Origin: Pseudonocardia sp. | Lineage (GTDB): Bacteria; Actinomycetota; Actinomycetes; Mycobacteriales; Pseudonocardiaceae | Length of the DNA stretch: 64,000 nucleotides | NCBI RefSeq assembly: GCF_025465255.1 | Contig: NZ_JAODNI010000204.1 | Location: 1 to 64,000 of the forward strand | Reading direction: 5' to 3' | Part shown: in pieces, positions 20,153-28,487 of the stretch | How positions within the stretch are numbered: position 1 is the first letter of the stretch | How the letters are laid out: each line of letters starts with the position of its first letter | Program-made: the position numbers and the translations under genes | Notes under the pieces: generated by a model | Told to the model about the DNA's origin: nothing | Database searches by the model: none | Seen by the model: only the letters and a program-made list of their open reading frames with translations

Positions 20153-20902
20153 TCAGGCCCTCACCGCCTGGACCGCGCGCAGCGCCTCGGGCAGCGTGAA
20201 CCGGCCGGCGTAGAGCGCCTTGCCGACGATCGAGCCCTCGATGTTCGCGCCGTCGGCCGCGGCCTTCGCGAGCCCGACCAGATCGTCCACGGTGGAGATC
20301 CCACCGGACGCGATCACGGGAGCCGGGGTGGCGGCCGCGACCTGCTTGAGCAGCTCCACGTTCGGCCCCTGCAGCGTCCCGTCCTTGCTGACGTCGGTGA
20401 CGACATACCGGGCGACGCCGTCGCGATCCATGCGCGCCAGGGTCTCCCAGAGGTCCCCGCCGTCGGTGGTCCAGCCGCGCGCGGCCAGCCGGTGCCGCCC
20501 GTCGATGATCTTGACGTCCAGCCCGACGGCGATCTTGTCCCCGTGCTCGCCGACGACCTTGGCGCACCACTCGGGGTTCTCCAGTGCGGCGGTGCCGAGG
20601 TTGACCCGGGTGCAGCCGGTCGAGAGCGCACGGGCCAGGGACTCGTCGTCCCTGATGCCGCCGGAGAGCTCGACCTTGACGTCCAGCTTGCCCACGACCT
20701 CGGCGAGCAGCTCCGCATTGGAGCCCTGGCCGAACGCGGCGTCGAGGTCCACCAGGTGGATCCACTCGGCACCGTCGCGCTGCCAGTTCATCGCGGCCTC
20801 GAGGGGCGCGCCGTACCCGGTCTCGGTACCGGCCTCCCCCTGCACGAGACGGACGGCCTGGCCGTCGGCGACATCGACCGCAGGAAGCAACGTGAAACTC
20901 AC
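20153..20902 (-). CDS. priA: PriA: bifunctional HisA/TrpF isomerase
   Basis: 249 residues, TIM barrel. In actinobacteria PriA isomerises both ProFAR (histidine pathway) and phosphoribosyl anthranilate (tryptophan pathway). Catalytic D10 ([10 protein letters not shown]) and D170 ([10 protein letters not shown]) are present. The RGW motif at 142-144 corresponds to the Arg/Trp that Mycobacterium tuberculosis PriA uses for dual substrate binding. The trp block downstream has no trpF, which agrees. It starts at GTG 20902 and heads priA-hisF-hisI; hisB and hisH are not adjacent. Confidence 0.93.
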   Translation of the reverse strand: MSFTLLPAVDVADGQAVRLVQGEAGTETGYGAPLEAAMNWQRDGAEWIHLVDLDAAFGQGSNAELLAEVVGKLDVKVELSGGIRDDESLARALSTGCTRVNLGTAALENPEWCAKVVGEHGDKIAVGLDVKIIDGRHRLAARGWTTDGGDLWETLARMDRDGVARYVVTDVSKDGTLQGPNVELLKQVAAATPAPVIASGGISTVDDLVGLAKAAADGANIEGSIVGKALYAGRFTLPEALRAVQAVRA

Positions 20903-20918
20903 CGTTCAACCCTACCCA

Positions 20919-21008
20919 CCCGCGAGTCGGCACTTTCGGTAGGCCGACACGCACATCCCCGTCCGCCGGTCGGAGGGTTTCGGACGACGGAAGGTGCCGA
21001 CTCGCGGG
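20919..21008. repeat. Inverted repeat between priA and lipase genes
   Basis: Perfect 15-base arms CCCGCGAGTCGGCAC (20919-20933) and their complement (20994-21008) are separated by 60 bases. The core CGGCACTTTCG is shared with the stem-loop at 2779-2831. It lies between divergent genes, so it is not simply a terminator. Confidence 0.6.
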
Positions 21009-21095
21009 GTTGAGACGGGGGCGTCACCGATCATCATGTGAGTCGTTACTCCTCGGTAATCGCGCCCACCGTGGGGCGCGGCCCGAGGAGGACCC

Positions 21096-22139
21096 GTGCG
21101 CCGCCGCAGTCTCGTCGCGTCCGTGATCGTCGCCGTGCTCGGCGCCGGTCTGCTCGCCGGGACGGCCTCGGCCGATCCGCTGCTGCCGTTCCTCCCCGAC
21201 CCGGACACCGGCGAGTTCGCCCCGCTCGACCAGGACGGCCCGGACCTCTCGATCCCAGACGACGTGCTGGCCGCGAGCCTGCACTGCTCGGTGCCGCTCG
21301 ACGACCTGGGCGATGCGGAGGCCGACCCGGTCCTGTTGCTGTCGGGCACCACCCTCGACCCGCCGGAGAACTTCGGCTGGAACTACGAGCCGGCCCTCAC
21401 CGCGGCCGGGATCCCGTGGTGCACCTCGACCTCGCCGGGCAGGAACATGGCCGACGTCCAGGTCCGCGGCGAGTACGTCGTGTACGCGATTCGGACGATG
21501 GCCGGGCACGCGGACCGGGACGTCGCCCTCCTCGGCCACAGCCAGGGCGGGATGGTCGGCCGCTGGGCGCTGCGCTTCTGGCCGGACACCCGGGACCTCG
21601 TCTCCGACGTCGTCGGGCTGGCCCCGAGCAACGACGGGACGCTCGCCGCGGTCGGCGTCTGCGCCCCGACGTGCGCGCCCTCCTTCTGGCAGCAGCGCAC
21701 CGGTTCCGCGTTCCTCGCCGCGCTCAACTCCGGCCGCCAGACGTTCCCCGGCGTCGACTACACGACCGTCTACACGCTCACCGACGAGGTGGTCACGCCC
21801 CAGCCGGCCGGATCGGACCTCGCCGACGACGGCGGCGACGTCACGAACGTCGCGCTCCAGGACGTCTGCCCCGCACACCCCGCGGACCACCTCAGCACCG
21901 GGACGTCCGACGCCGTGGCCTGGGCACTCACCCTCGACGCGCTGACTCACGACGGCCCGGCCGACCCGGGACGCATCGACCCATCCGTCTGCCTGGCGCC
22001 CTTCATGCCCGGGGTGAACCCCGTGACCTTCCCGACGGACTTCGCGCACGCCGCGGCGATCCTGGCGGACTCCGCGGCGCTCTACCCGCACACGCCCGCC
22101 GAGCCGCCGCTCGCGAGGTACGTGCGGCCGCAGGCCTGA
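21096..22139 (+). CDS. Secreted alpha/beta-hydrolase (lipase)
   Basis: 347 residues with a clear signal peptide: basic MRRR, hydrophobic VASVIVAVLGAGLLAG and likely cleavage after TASA (residue 26). The nucleophile elbow is GHSQGG with S149. Aspartate and histidine of the triad probably lie in the C-terminal half (a candidate His is in PADHLSTG). Several cysteines fit a secreted, disulfide-bonded lipase similar to class-2 or CalB-like lipases. GTG 21096 follows a strong GAGGAGGA. The substrate cannot be told. Confidence 0.85.
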   Translation: MRRRSLVASVIVAVLGAGLLAGTASADPLLPFLPDPDTGEFAPLDQDGPDLSIPDDVLAASLHCSVPLDDLGDAEADPVLLLSGTTLDPPENFGWNYEPALTAAGIPWCTSTSPGRNMADVQVRGEYVVYAIRTMAGHADRDVALLGHSQGGMVGRWALRFWPDTRDLVSDVVGLAPSNDGTLAAVGVCAPTCAPSFWQQRTGSAFLAALNSGRQTFPGVDYTTVYTLTDEVVTPQPAGSDLADDGGDVTNVALQDVCPAHPADHLSTGTSDAVAWALTLDALTHDGPADPGRIDPSVCLAPFMPGVNPVTFPTDFAHAAAILADSAALYPHTPAEPPLARYVRPQA

Positions 22140-22211
22140 CCGACCGGAACGGCGCACGCCGCTACGCCGACGAGAGGTGTCGCGCTGAGCTTCTCGGGGT
22201 AGTGCTCCGGT

Positions 22212-22469
22212 ATGCCGAACTCCAGCATCAAGAACGAGAAGATGTACTCCGAGCTCCGGGACGAGGGCAACTCCAAGGAGAAGGCCGCCCGGATCGCCAA
22301 CGCGGCGGCCCGCGACGGGAAGGGCGAGGTCGGGAAGCGCGGCGGGAAGGCCGGCAGCTACGACGACATGACCAAGGACGAGCTGTACCAGCGGGCCAAG
22401 GAGATCGGGATCGACGGCCGGTCGGGCATGTCGAAGGACGAGCTGATCGAGGCCCTCCGGGACCACTGA
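22212..22469 (+). CDS. Small Rho-N/SAP-like domain protein (DUF7218 type)
   Basis: 85 residues. Residues 1-40 match a conserved actinobacterial block (SIKNEKMYSELRDEGNSKEK). Residues 52-85 (MTKDELYQRAKEIGIDGRSG and KDELIEALRD) look like a Rho termination factor N-terminal or SAP-type helix-extended-helix, usually a nucleic-acid-binding module. The specific role is unknown. Confidence 0.82.
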   Translation: MPNSSIKNEKMYSELRDEGNSKEKAARIANAAARDGKGEVGKRGGKAGSYDDMTKDELYQRAKEIGIDGRSGMSKDELIEALRDH

Positions 22470-22549
22470 GCCAATCCGCGATGTGAACAAGGTTTGACCC
22501 GATTTAGAACGGGACATCCCCTCCTCGGGCACTGCTCGAGGAGGACGTG

Positions 22550-23254
22550 ATGAGCGCACGCACGACGACCGCCGCCACCGGTGGTTCCGAGACGACCGGG
22601 GTCTCCCGGACGAGGCTGGACCGGATCCACCGCACCGGGTCCGTGGTGATCGGGCTGGGCCTGTGGGTCTTCGCCGTCCTCGGCTTCGGCGAGCGGCTGG
22701 GCTTCTTCTCCACAACGGGGGCGCCGGTGCTCGGTCTGTCCTCGAACGGCCTGCTCTCGGTGGTCTCCGTGGTGTTCGGCGCGGTCCTGGTCGTCGCGGG
22801 CGTCCGTGGCGGCCGGATGGCCTCGACGATCGAGACGGTCGTCGGCGCGTTGTTCCTGCTGTCCGGCCTCGCCAACGTGCTGGTGCTGGACTCCGACCTG
22901 AACCTCCTCGTGTTCCGGATGCCGAACGTGATCTTCAGCCTGGTCGTCGGCGGTCTCCTGCTCTGCGTGGGCGCCTACGGCCGGTTCACCGGACGGCTGC
23001 CGGCGGACAACCCGTACAACGTCGAGCGTGGCCGTTCGCCCGAGGACGCCGAGGGCGGCGAGTTCGCCCGGATCGGCGGCAACGACCTGGACAACAGTAC
23101 GTCGGACCAGGTCGCCGCGGCCGAGCTGGCCGCCGCCGAACGCGCCGTCGCGGAGCACCGCGCCGGTCCCGGGCTGGTCGCCGCGGTGCGCAGGCTGGAC
23201 GGCATCCGCCGTCCCGAGGACCGCATCCACGCCTGGGCCGAGCGCAACCGCTGA
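22550..23254 (+). CDS. DUF4383 family membrane protein
   Basis: 234 residues. After about 25 residues come four hydrophobic spans (SVVIGLGLWVFAVLGF, LLSVVSVVFGAVLVVAG, TVVGALFLLSGLANVLVL, NVIFSLVVGGLLLCVGAYG), the DUF4383 layout. The C-terminal 90 residues are alanine- and glutamate-rich and cytoplasmic. ATG 22550 has GAGGAGGA four bases upstream; the frame also has a GTG directly before. The function is unknown. It is convergent with the molybdopterin oxidoreductase. Confidence 0.82.
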   Translation: MSARTTTAATGGSETTGVSRTRLDRIHRTGSVVIGLGLWVFAVLGFGERLGFFSTTGAPVLGLSSNGLLSVVSVVFGAVLVVAGVRGGRMASTIETVVGALFLLSGLANVLVLDSDLNLLVFRMPNVIFSLVVGGLLLCVGAYGRFTGRLPADNPYNVERGRSPEDAEGGEFARIGGNDLDNSTSDQVAAAELAAAERAVAEHRAGPGLVAAVRRLDGIRRPEDRIHAWAERNR

Positions 23255-23261
23255 ACCGCGG

Positions 23262-25529
23262 CTACGCCGTGGTCCGCACGGCGGGCGGCTCGTGCGCCCG
23301 GACCGGCGGGACCTCCCCCTCCCAGCGGCTGAGCTGCACGATCGTCAGCTGTCCCGTGCAGCCCTGCGCGAGCCGCGAGCTGCCGACGTCCCTGGTCAGC
23401 ACGTTCGGATTGCCGTGGACACAGAGGGCCGTCGGGTCGTCGGGATCCAGGGGCGAGTACCAGGCGCCGGTCGGCAGCTGCACCACGCCGCGCCGGACCT
23501 CGTCGGTGATCCGGGCCGCGGCCAGGCAGGCGCCGCGGTCGTTGTGCAGGCGGACCACGTCCCCGTCGACGATCCCGCGAGCCGCCGCGTCGTGCGGGTG
23601 CACCCGCACGACCTCCCGTCCCCGGACCTTCGCCGCCGCACTCGTCGCGCCGAAGTCCAGCTGGGAGTGCAGCCGGGTCGCGGGCTGGTTGGCGACGAGC
23701 CGGAGCGGGTGCCACTCGTCCGGCGCCTCGGTCGGCTCGAGCCAGGCCGGGTGGCCGGGGCAGTCGTCGTAGCCGAAGCCGGCGATGGTCGCCGACCCGA
23801 TCTCGATCCGCCCGCTGGGCGTGTGCAGCGGGCGTCCCCCGGGATCGGCCCGGAACGACGCGAGCATGCCGCCGTCATCGGGTCCGGACGGGAGCCGCCA
23901 CTCCCCCGCCGCCCAGAACTCGTCGAAGTCCGGAGCCGGGAAGCCCTTGCCCGCCAGCGCCTTCTGCGTGCGGAGCCAGAGGTGTTCGAGCCACTCGCGG
24001 GCGGTGCGGCCCTCGGTGAACCCGTCGGTGAACCCGAGCCGCGCGGCCAGCCCGGAGAAGATGGCGTAGTCGTCCCGGGCCTCGCCGAACGGGTCCGCGG
24101 CGCGGCGCATCGCGATGACCAGCGGGTCCGTCCCGCCCGCGCCGATGTCCTCCCGTTCGAGCGTCACCGTGCTGGGCAGGACGACGTCCGCGTGCCGGGC
24201 GGTGGCGGTCCAGGCGGGCTCGTGCACGACGAACGTGTCGACGCGGGCGACGGCGCGGCGCAGCCGGTTCAGGTCCTGGTGATGGTGGAACGGGTTGCCG
24301 CCGCACCAGTAGACGAGCTTCGTGTCCGGGTAGGTGCGGTGCTCGCCGTTGTACTCGTAGGGCTCGCCGGGGTACAGCAGCATGTCGGCGACGCGGGCGA
24401 CGGGGATGAAGTCCCGCACGGGGTTGACGGAGCGGGTCATCGTCGGGACCGGGACGGCGTTGCGCGGACGGCCGTAGTGGGCGAGCGAACCGAGCCCGTA
24501 GACGAAGCCACCGCCCGGGAGCCCGATCTGGCCGAGCATCGCCGCGAGCGCGAGACCCGCCCAGACGGGCTGCTCACCGTGCTCGGCACGCTGCAGCGAC
24601 TGCGACACCGTGATCAGCGTGCGGCCCCGGGCGATCGTGCGGGCGAGCCGGCGGATGTCGGCCGCCGGGACACCGCAGATCGCCGACGCCCAGGCGGCGT
24701 CCTTGCCCCGCAGGTACGCCTCGAACTCCGGCCAGCCCGCGGTGTGTGTGCGCAGGAACTCGCCGTCGTGCAGTCCGTCGACCAGCAGCGTGTGCGCGAG
24801 GCCGAGCATCAGCGCCGTGTCCGTACCCGGCTCGATCGGCAGCCACCGCGCGGCGACGTCCTCGGACAGGTCCGCGCGAAGCGGCCCGACCAGCACGAAC
24901 TCCGTGCCACGGGCCTTTGCCGCGCGCATCGCGTCCCGCTCGACGTGCCGGCTGACCCCACCCGCGCCGACGGTCGAGTTCTTCAGCGCCATCCCGCCGA
25001 ACGCGAGGACCGTGTCCGTGTGCGCGGCGAGCTGGTCCCAGGTGACGACCGAGCGGGTCACCGAGTCGAACGGGCCCAGGACGTGCGGGAGCAGGACCTC
25101 CGCCGCGCCGCCGCTGTAGGTGTTGACCGAGCGGGTGTAACCCCCGGCCAGGGCGAGGAAGCGGTGCAGCTGGCCCTGCGCGTGGTGGAAGCGGCCGGCG
25201 CTGGCCCAGCCGTAGGAGCCGCCGTAGACCCCCCTCGGGCCGTGCTCGTCGTACACCCGGCGCAGCTCGGCGGCCAGCCGGTCCAGCACCTCGTCCCAGC
25301 TCACCTGCACGAACTCGTCCCGCCCGCGCCGGTCGTCGGGCCCGGGGCCGTCCTCGAGCCACCCGCGCCGGACGACCGGGCTCGCGATCCGCGCCCGGTG
25401 CGAGACCGAGGCGGGGATGTTCTGCAGCAGGGGCGAGGGGTTCGGGTCGTCGGGGTGGGGCCGGACGATCAGCTCGCCGTCCACCCGCTCGGCGGAGAAC
25501 GCGCCCCAGTGCGAGCTGTGCGGAATCAT
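23262..25529 (-). CDS. Molybdopterin-dependent oxidoreductase, BisC/TorA type
   Basis: 755 residues of the DMSO-reductase superfamily. There is no N-terminal iron-sulfur cysteine motif and no twin-arginine signal, which fits cytoplasmic biotin-sulfoxide/methionine-sulfoxide-reductase-like enzymes rather than periplasmic TorA. The Mo-ligand serine is S139 in NTYSGGAAEVLLPHVLG. Other cofactor-binding blocks are LIWGG-type YWCGGNPFHHHQDLNRL, DVVLPSTVTLEREDIG and the C-terminal RLHSQLDFG. The start at ATG 25529 (MIPHSSHWGAF) is typical. A likely job is reduction of S- or N-oxides; the substrate is not known. Confidence 0.9.
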   Translation of the reverse strand: MIPHSSHWGAFSAERVDGELIVRPHPDDPNPSPLLQNIPASVSHRARIASPVVRRGWLEDGPGPDDRRGRDEFVQVSWDEVLDRLAAELRRVYDEHGPRGVYGGSYGWASAGRFHHAQGQLHRFLALAGGYTRSVNTYSGGAAEVLLPHVLGPFDSVTRSVVTWDQLAAHTDTVLAFGGMALKNSTVGAGGVSRHVERDAMRAAKARGTEFVLVGPLRADLSEDVAARWLPIEPGTDTALMLGLAHTLLVDGLHDGEFLRTHTAGWPEFEAYLRGKDAAWASAICGVPAADIRRLARTIARGRTLITVSQSLQRAEHGEQPVWAGLALAAMLGQIGLPGGGFVYGLGSLAHYGRPRNAVPVPTMTRSVNPVRDFIPVARVADMLLYPGEPYEYNGEHRTYPDTKLVYWCGGNPFHHHQDLNRLRRAVARVDTFVVHEPAWTATARHADVVLPSTVTLEREDIGAGGTDPLVIAMRRAADPFGEARDDYAIFSGLAARLGFTDGFTEGRTAREWLEHLWLRTQKALAGKGFPAPDFDEFWAAGEWRLPSGPDDGGMLASFRADPGGRPLHTPSGRIEIGSATIAGFGYDDCPGHPAWLEPTEAPDEWHPLRLVANQPATRLHSQLDFGATSAAAKVRGREVVRVHPHDAAARGIVDGDVVRLHNDRGACLAAARITDEVRRGVVQLPTGAWYSPLDPDDPTALCVHGNPNVLTRDVGSSRLAQGCTGQLTIVQLSRWEGEVPPVRAHEPPAVRTTA

Positions 25530-25546
25530 CCACGCATTCTGCGCCT

Positions 25547-25586
25547 GTGCGCGGATGACGTTGTTCCGGCAGCGATTTCCGCGCAC
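25547..25586. repeat. Palindromic repeat, GTGCGCGG family, copy 1
   Basis: Arms GTGCGCGGA (25547-25555) and TCCGCGCAC (25578-25586) enclose a conserved middle including ACGTTGTTCCGGC. Related copies lie at 35658, 37812, 41561, 42430 and 56483. This copy sits between divergent genes, so it cannot be only a terminator. Confidence 0.75.
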
Positions 25587-25612
25587 GAGCGCCGCCGGCG
25601 CAGAATCGCCCC

Positions 25613-26392
25613 ATGCCCCGCTCCCCCCGACGCCACGACCACGACGCCGGCGGCGATCCCGAGGTACTCGCCGCGAAGGCGGCGCTGCGCGACGAGGTCT
25701 GGACCGCGCTCACCGAGGCGAAGGTCGCCCGGTTCCCCGGTGCGCGACACCGGATCTCGAACTTCCGCGGCGCCGAGGCGACGGCCGAGCTCGTGCGTTC
25801 CCTTCCGGAATGGAAGGACGCGCGGGCGATCAAGTCGAACCCGGACTCCGCGCAGCTCCCGGTCCGCCAGCGCGCCCTGGAGGACGGCAAGACGCTCTAC
25901 ATGGCGGTCCCGAAGCTCGCCGAGGAGGACCCGTTCTTCCTCCTCGACCCCGAGCACCTCGCGGATCCGCCGCGCCGCGCGGTGTCGATCAGCAACGCCA
26001 CGCGCTCGGCCCGGCGGGTGGCCGTCGACGAGCTGGAACCGGTGGATCTCGTGGTGACGGGCTGCGTGGCCGTCGGCGAGGACGGTGCCCGGCTGGGCAA
26101 GGGCGGCGGGTTCGCGGACCTGGAGTTCGCACTCGCCGGGGCGGCCGGCCTGATCTCGGAGCGGACGCTCGTCGTCACCACGGTGCACGAGCTGCAGGTC
26201 CGCCCGGCCGGCGTCATCCCGACGGCGGCGCACGACATCCCGGTGGACGTGGTGGTCACCCCGGAACGGATCATCGACTGCCGCGGGAGGCGTGGCCCGC
26301 GGCCGACCGGGGAAGTCCGGTGGGAGTCCCTGACGGACGAGAAGATCGCGGCGATCCCGCTGCTCGCCAGACTCAGGAGAGCACGGGGCTGA
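25613..26392 (+). CDS. 5-formyltetrahydrofolate cyclo-ligase family protein
   Basis: 259 residues. The pattern fits the long MTHFS-like family: VWTALTEAKVARFPGARHRI near the start, a central AIKSNPDSAQLPVRQRAL, and the C-terminal nucleotide/folate block RLGKGGGFADLEFAL. The canonical enzyme makes 5,10-methenyl-THF from 5-formyl-THF with ATP; this longer group is less well studied and the exact reaction is inferred. It runs into the macrodomain and carbonic anhydrase genes with 10- and 4-base gaps, so the three probably form one operon. Confidence 0.8.
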   Translation: MPRSPRRHDHDAGGDPEVLAAKAALRDEVWTALTEAKVARFPGARHRISNFRGAEATAELVRSLPEWKDARAIKSNPDSAQLPVRQRALEDGKTLYMAVPKLAEEDPFFLLDPEHLADPPRRAVSISNATRSARRVAVDELEPVDLVVTGCVAVGEDGARLGKGGGFADLEFALAGAAGLISERTLVVTTVHELQVRPAGVIPTAAHDIPVDVVVTPERIIDCRGRRGPRPTGEVRWESLTDEKIAAIPLLARLRRARG

Positions 26393-26402
26393 AGGGAACA
26401 CG

Positions 26403-26924
26403 ATGACGCGCATCGAGCTGGCGCAGGGCGACATCACCGAACAGCAGGTCGACGCCGTGGTGAACGCGGCGAACTCCGGGCTGCTCGGCGGCGGCGGGGT
26501 CGACGGCGCCATCCACCGCGCGGGCGGGCCCGACATCTTGAAGGAGTGCAAGGAGCTGCGGGCCGGGCCGTTGCAGGACGGGCTGCCGACCGGGCAGGCC
26601 GTCGCCACGACGGCCGGCCGCATGCCGGCCAGCTGGGTGATCCACACCGTCGGGCCCGTCTACGCGAAGCGCGAGGACCGCTCGGGGCTGCTGGCTTCGG
26701 CGTTCCGGGAGTCGCTGCGCGTGGCCGACGAGCTGGGCGCGCGGAGCATCGCGTTCCCGGCGGTGTCCGCGGGGGTCTACGGCTGGCCGCTCGACGACGC
26801 CGCGCGGATCGCCGTGCGGACGGTGCGGGAGACGCCGACGGCGGTCGAGCTCGTGCGGTTCGTCCTGTTCAACGACGAGATCCTGGCCGCGTTCGAGAAG
26901 GCCCTCCGCGAACTGGAAGCATGA
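26403..26924 (+). CDS. Macrodomain protein, O-acetyl-ADP-ribose deacetylase type
   Basis: 173 residues, a single macrodomain. The ADP-ribose-binding signature GDITEQQVDAVVNAANSGLL is followed by the GGGGVDGAIHRAGG loop, and the second loop AVSAGVYGWPLDDAARIA is intact. This pattern matches MacroD-type deacetylases of O-acetyl-ADP-ribose or ADP-ribosyl-glutamate. It starts ten bases after the cyclo-ligase-like gene. Confidence 0.93.
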   Translation: MTRIELAQGDITEQQVDAVVNAANSGLLGGGGVDGAIHRAGGPDILKECKELRAGPLQDGLPTGQAVATTAGRMPASWVIHTVGPVYAKREDRSGLLASAFRESLRVADELGARSIAFPAVSAGVYGWPLDDAARIAVRTVRETPTAVELVRFVLFNDEILAAFEKALRELEA

Positions 26925-26928
26925 GCGA

Positions 26929-27438
26929 ATGATCACCATCGACGGCGTCTTCCCGGACATCCACCCTGACGCCTGGGTCGCGCCCGGCGCGGTCCTGGCC
27001 GGCCGTGTCAGCGTCGGCGCTGAGGCCAGTGTCTGGTACACATGCGTGCTGCGCGGGGACATGGACGCGATCTCGATCGGCGAGCGCTCCAACGTCCAGG
27101 ACGGCAGCGTCGTCCATGCGGACCCCGGCTTCCCGTGCACGGTCGGCGTGGGGGTCAGCGTCGGGCACCGGGCGGTGCTGCACGGCTGCACGATCGGCGA
27201 CGACGTCCTGGTCGGCATGGGCGCGGTCGTCCTCAACGGCGCGCGGGTCGGCTCCGGATCGCTGATCGCGGCGGGCGCGGTGATCACGCAGGGGATGGAG
27301 ATCCCGCCGAACTCGCTGGTGGCGGGGGTGCCGGGGAAGGTCCGCAAGGAGCTCGGCGAGGACGAGCGGAAGTCGATCCTGCTCAATGCCGCGGCGTACG
27401 TGCACCTCGCGGGGGTCCACCGGGCCGCGACGAGCTAG
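26929..27438 (+). CDS. Gamma carbonic anhydrase family protein
   Basis: 169 residues, left-handed beta-helix built from hexapeptide repeats. The three zinc-ligand histidines of the gamma class are in place: one in SVVHADPG and two in VGHRAVLHGC. C-terminal helices follow GVPGKVRKEL. It may hydrate CO2 or be an inactive relative; the ligands favour a metal-binding protein. It is the last gene of the three-gene unit starting at 25613. Confidence 0.92.
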   Translation: MITIDGVFPDIHPDAWVAPGAVLAGRVSVGAEASVWYTCVLRGDMDAISIGERSNVQDGSVVHADPGFPCTVGVGVSVGHRAVLHGCTIGDDVLVGMGAVVLNGARVGSGSLIAAGAVITQGMEIPPNSLVAGVPGKVRKELGEDERKSILLNAAAYVHLAGVHRAATS

Positions 27439-27448
27439 CGGCCGTCCC

Positions 27449-27490
27449 ACGCGCGCGTCTCGCGCCACGCGCGGTGTCGACCGCGCGCGT
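27449..27490. repeat. GC-only inverted repeat ahead of lutA
   Basis: Arms ACGCGCGCG (27449-27457) and CGCGCGCGT (27482-27490) flank a 24-base loop, with a further CGCGCGC run just downstream. It lies directly after the carbonic anhydrase stop and could terminate that operon. The rest of the gap to lutA shows only a good GGAGGAA ribosome site before ATG 27651. Confidence 0.4.
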
Positions 27491-27650
27491 TAGACCGGAC
27501 CGCGCGCCTGGGGGGCGAGGTTTCAGGGGAGGCCCCGGTGGAAGCCCCGGGCGCGGATCTCGATCGCATTCACCACGGCCGGCGCGGCCCCGGCCCGGAG
27601 GCCTGGCCTAGGGTCCGAGCACGAACTCCGTCCACCACCGGAGGAACACC

Positions 27651-28487
27651 ATGACGGTCGGCCTGATGGTCACCTGCATCAACGACGCCCTGTTCCCGGA
27701 CACCGGCAGGGCGGTCGTCACGCTCCTGCGCCGCCTCGGCGTCGACGTGGACTTCCCCGCCGCGCAGACCTGCTGCGGGCAGCCGATGGTCAACACCGGC
27801 TACCTCGACGAGGCCGTCCCCCTGCTGCGCAACCATCTCGAGGCCTTCGCGGGGTACGAGGCGGTCGTGGTGCCGTCCGGGTCGTGCGCCGGGTCGGTCC
27901 GCCACCAGCACCGGCTGGTCGCGCAGCGGTCCGGGGACCCGGGGCTGGTGCGTGCGGTCGAGCAGGCCCCGCCCGCATACGAGCTGACCGAGTACCTGGT
28001 CGACGTGCTCGACGTCGTCGACGTCGGGGCGTACTTCCCGCACCTGGTCACCTACCACCCGACGTGCCACTCGCTGCGGATGCTCGGCGTCGGGGACCGG
28101 CCGCGGCGGCTGCTGGAGGCGGTCCGCGGGCTCCGGCTCGTCGAGCTGCCCGCCGCCTCGGAGTGCTGCGGGTTCGGCGGGACGTTCGCGGTGAAGAACG
28201 CCGACACGTCGGTGGCGATGGGTTCGGACAAGGCCCGGCACGTGCGGGAGACACAGGCGGAGGTGCTGGTCGCGGGGGACAACTCCTGCCTGATGCACAT
28301 CGGCGGGCTGTTGAGCCGGGAGCGCTCCGGGGTGCGGGTGATGCACCTCGCGGAGATCCTCGCCAGCACCGAAGCTGTGATCGACGAACCGGCCCGGCCG
28401 ACCGCGGGCAGCGCGGCGGCGAGCGCCGAGGCCTCTCGCACCGACGGCCCGCCCCGGGCCCCTCGCCCGGCCGGAGCGATTCGATGA
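27651..28487 (+). CDS. lutA: L-lactate oxidation iron-sulfur protein LutA
   Basis: 278 residues with two CCG domains, seen as QTCCGQPMVNTGYLDEAV and SECCGFGGTFAVKNADTS, which bind a cysteine-rich cluster. LutABC together oxidise L-lactate to pyruvate. The last ~30 residues (after EAVIDEPA) are a low-complexity Ala/Pro/Arg tail unlike LutA proteins. The stop overlaps the ATG of lutB (ATGA). Confidence 0.93.
   Translation: MTVGLMVTCINDALFPDTGRAVVTLLRRLGVDVDFPAAQTCCGQPMVNTGYLDEAVPLLRNHLEAFAGYEAVVVPSGSCAGSVRHQHRLVAQRSGDPGLVRAVEQAPPAYELTEYLVDVLDVVDVGAYFPHLVTYHPTCHSLRMLGVGDRPRRLLEAVRGLRLVELPAASECCGFGGTFAVKNADTSVAMGSDKARHVRETQAEVLVAGDNSCLMHIGGLLSRERSGVRVMHLAEILASTEAVIDEPARPTAGSAAASAEASRTDGPPRAPRPAGAIR

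Noticed and set aside
23028..26057. 1009-residue plus-strand open frame
   Set aside because: Shadow of the molybdopterin oxidoreductase gene and neighbours; no domain seen.
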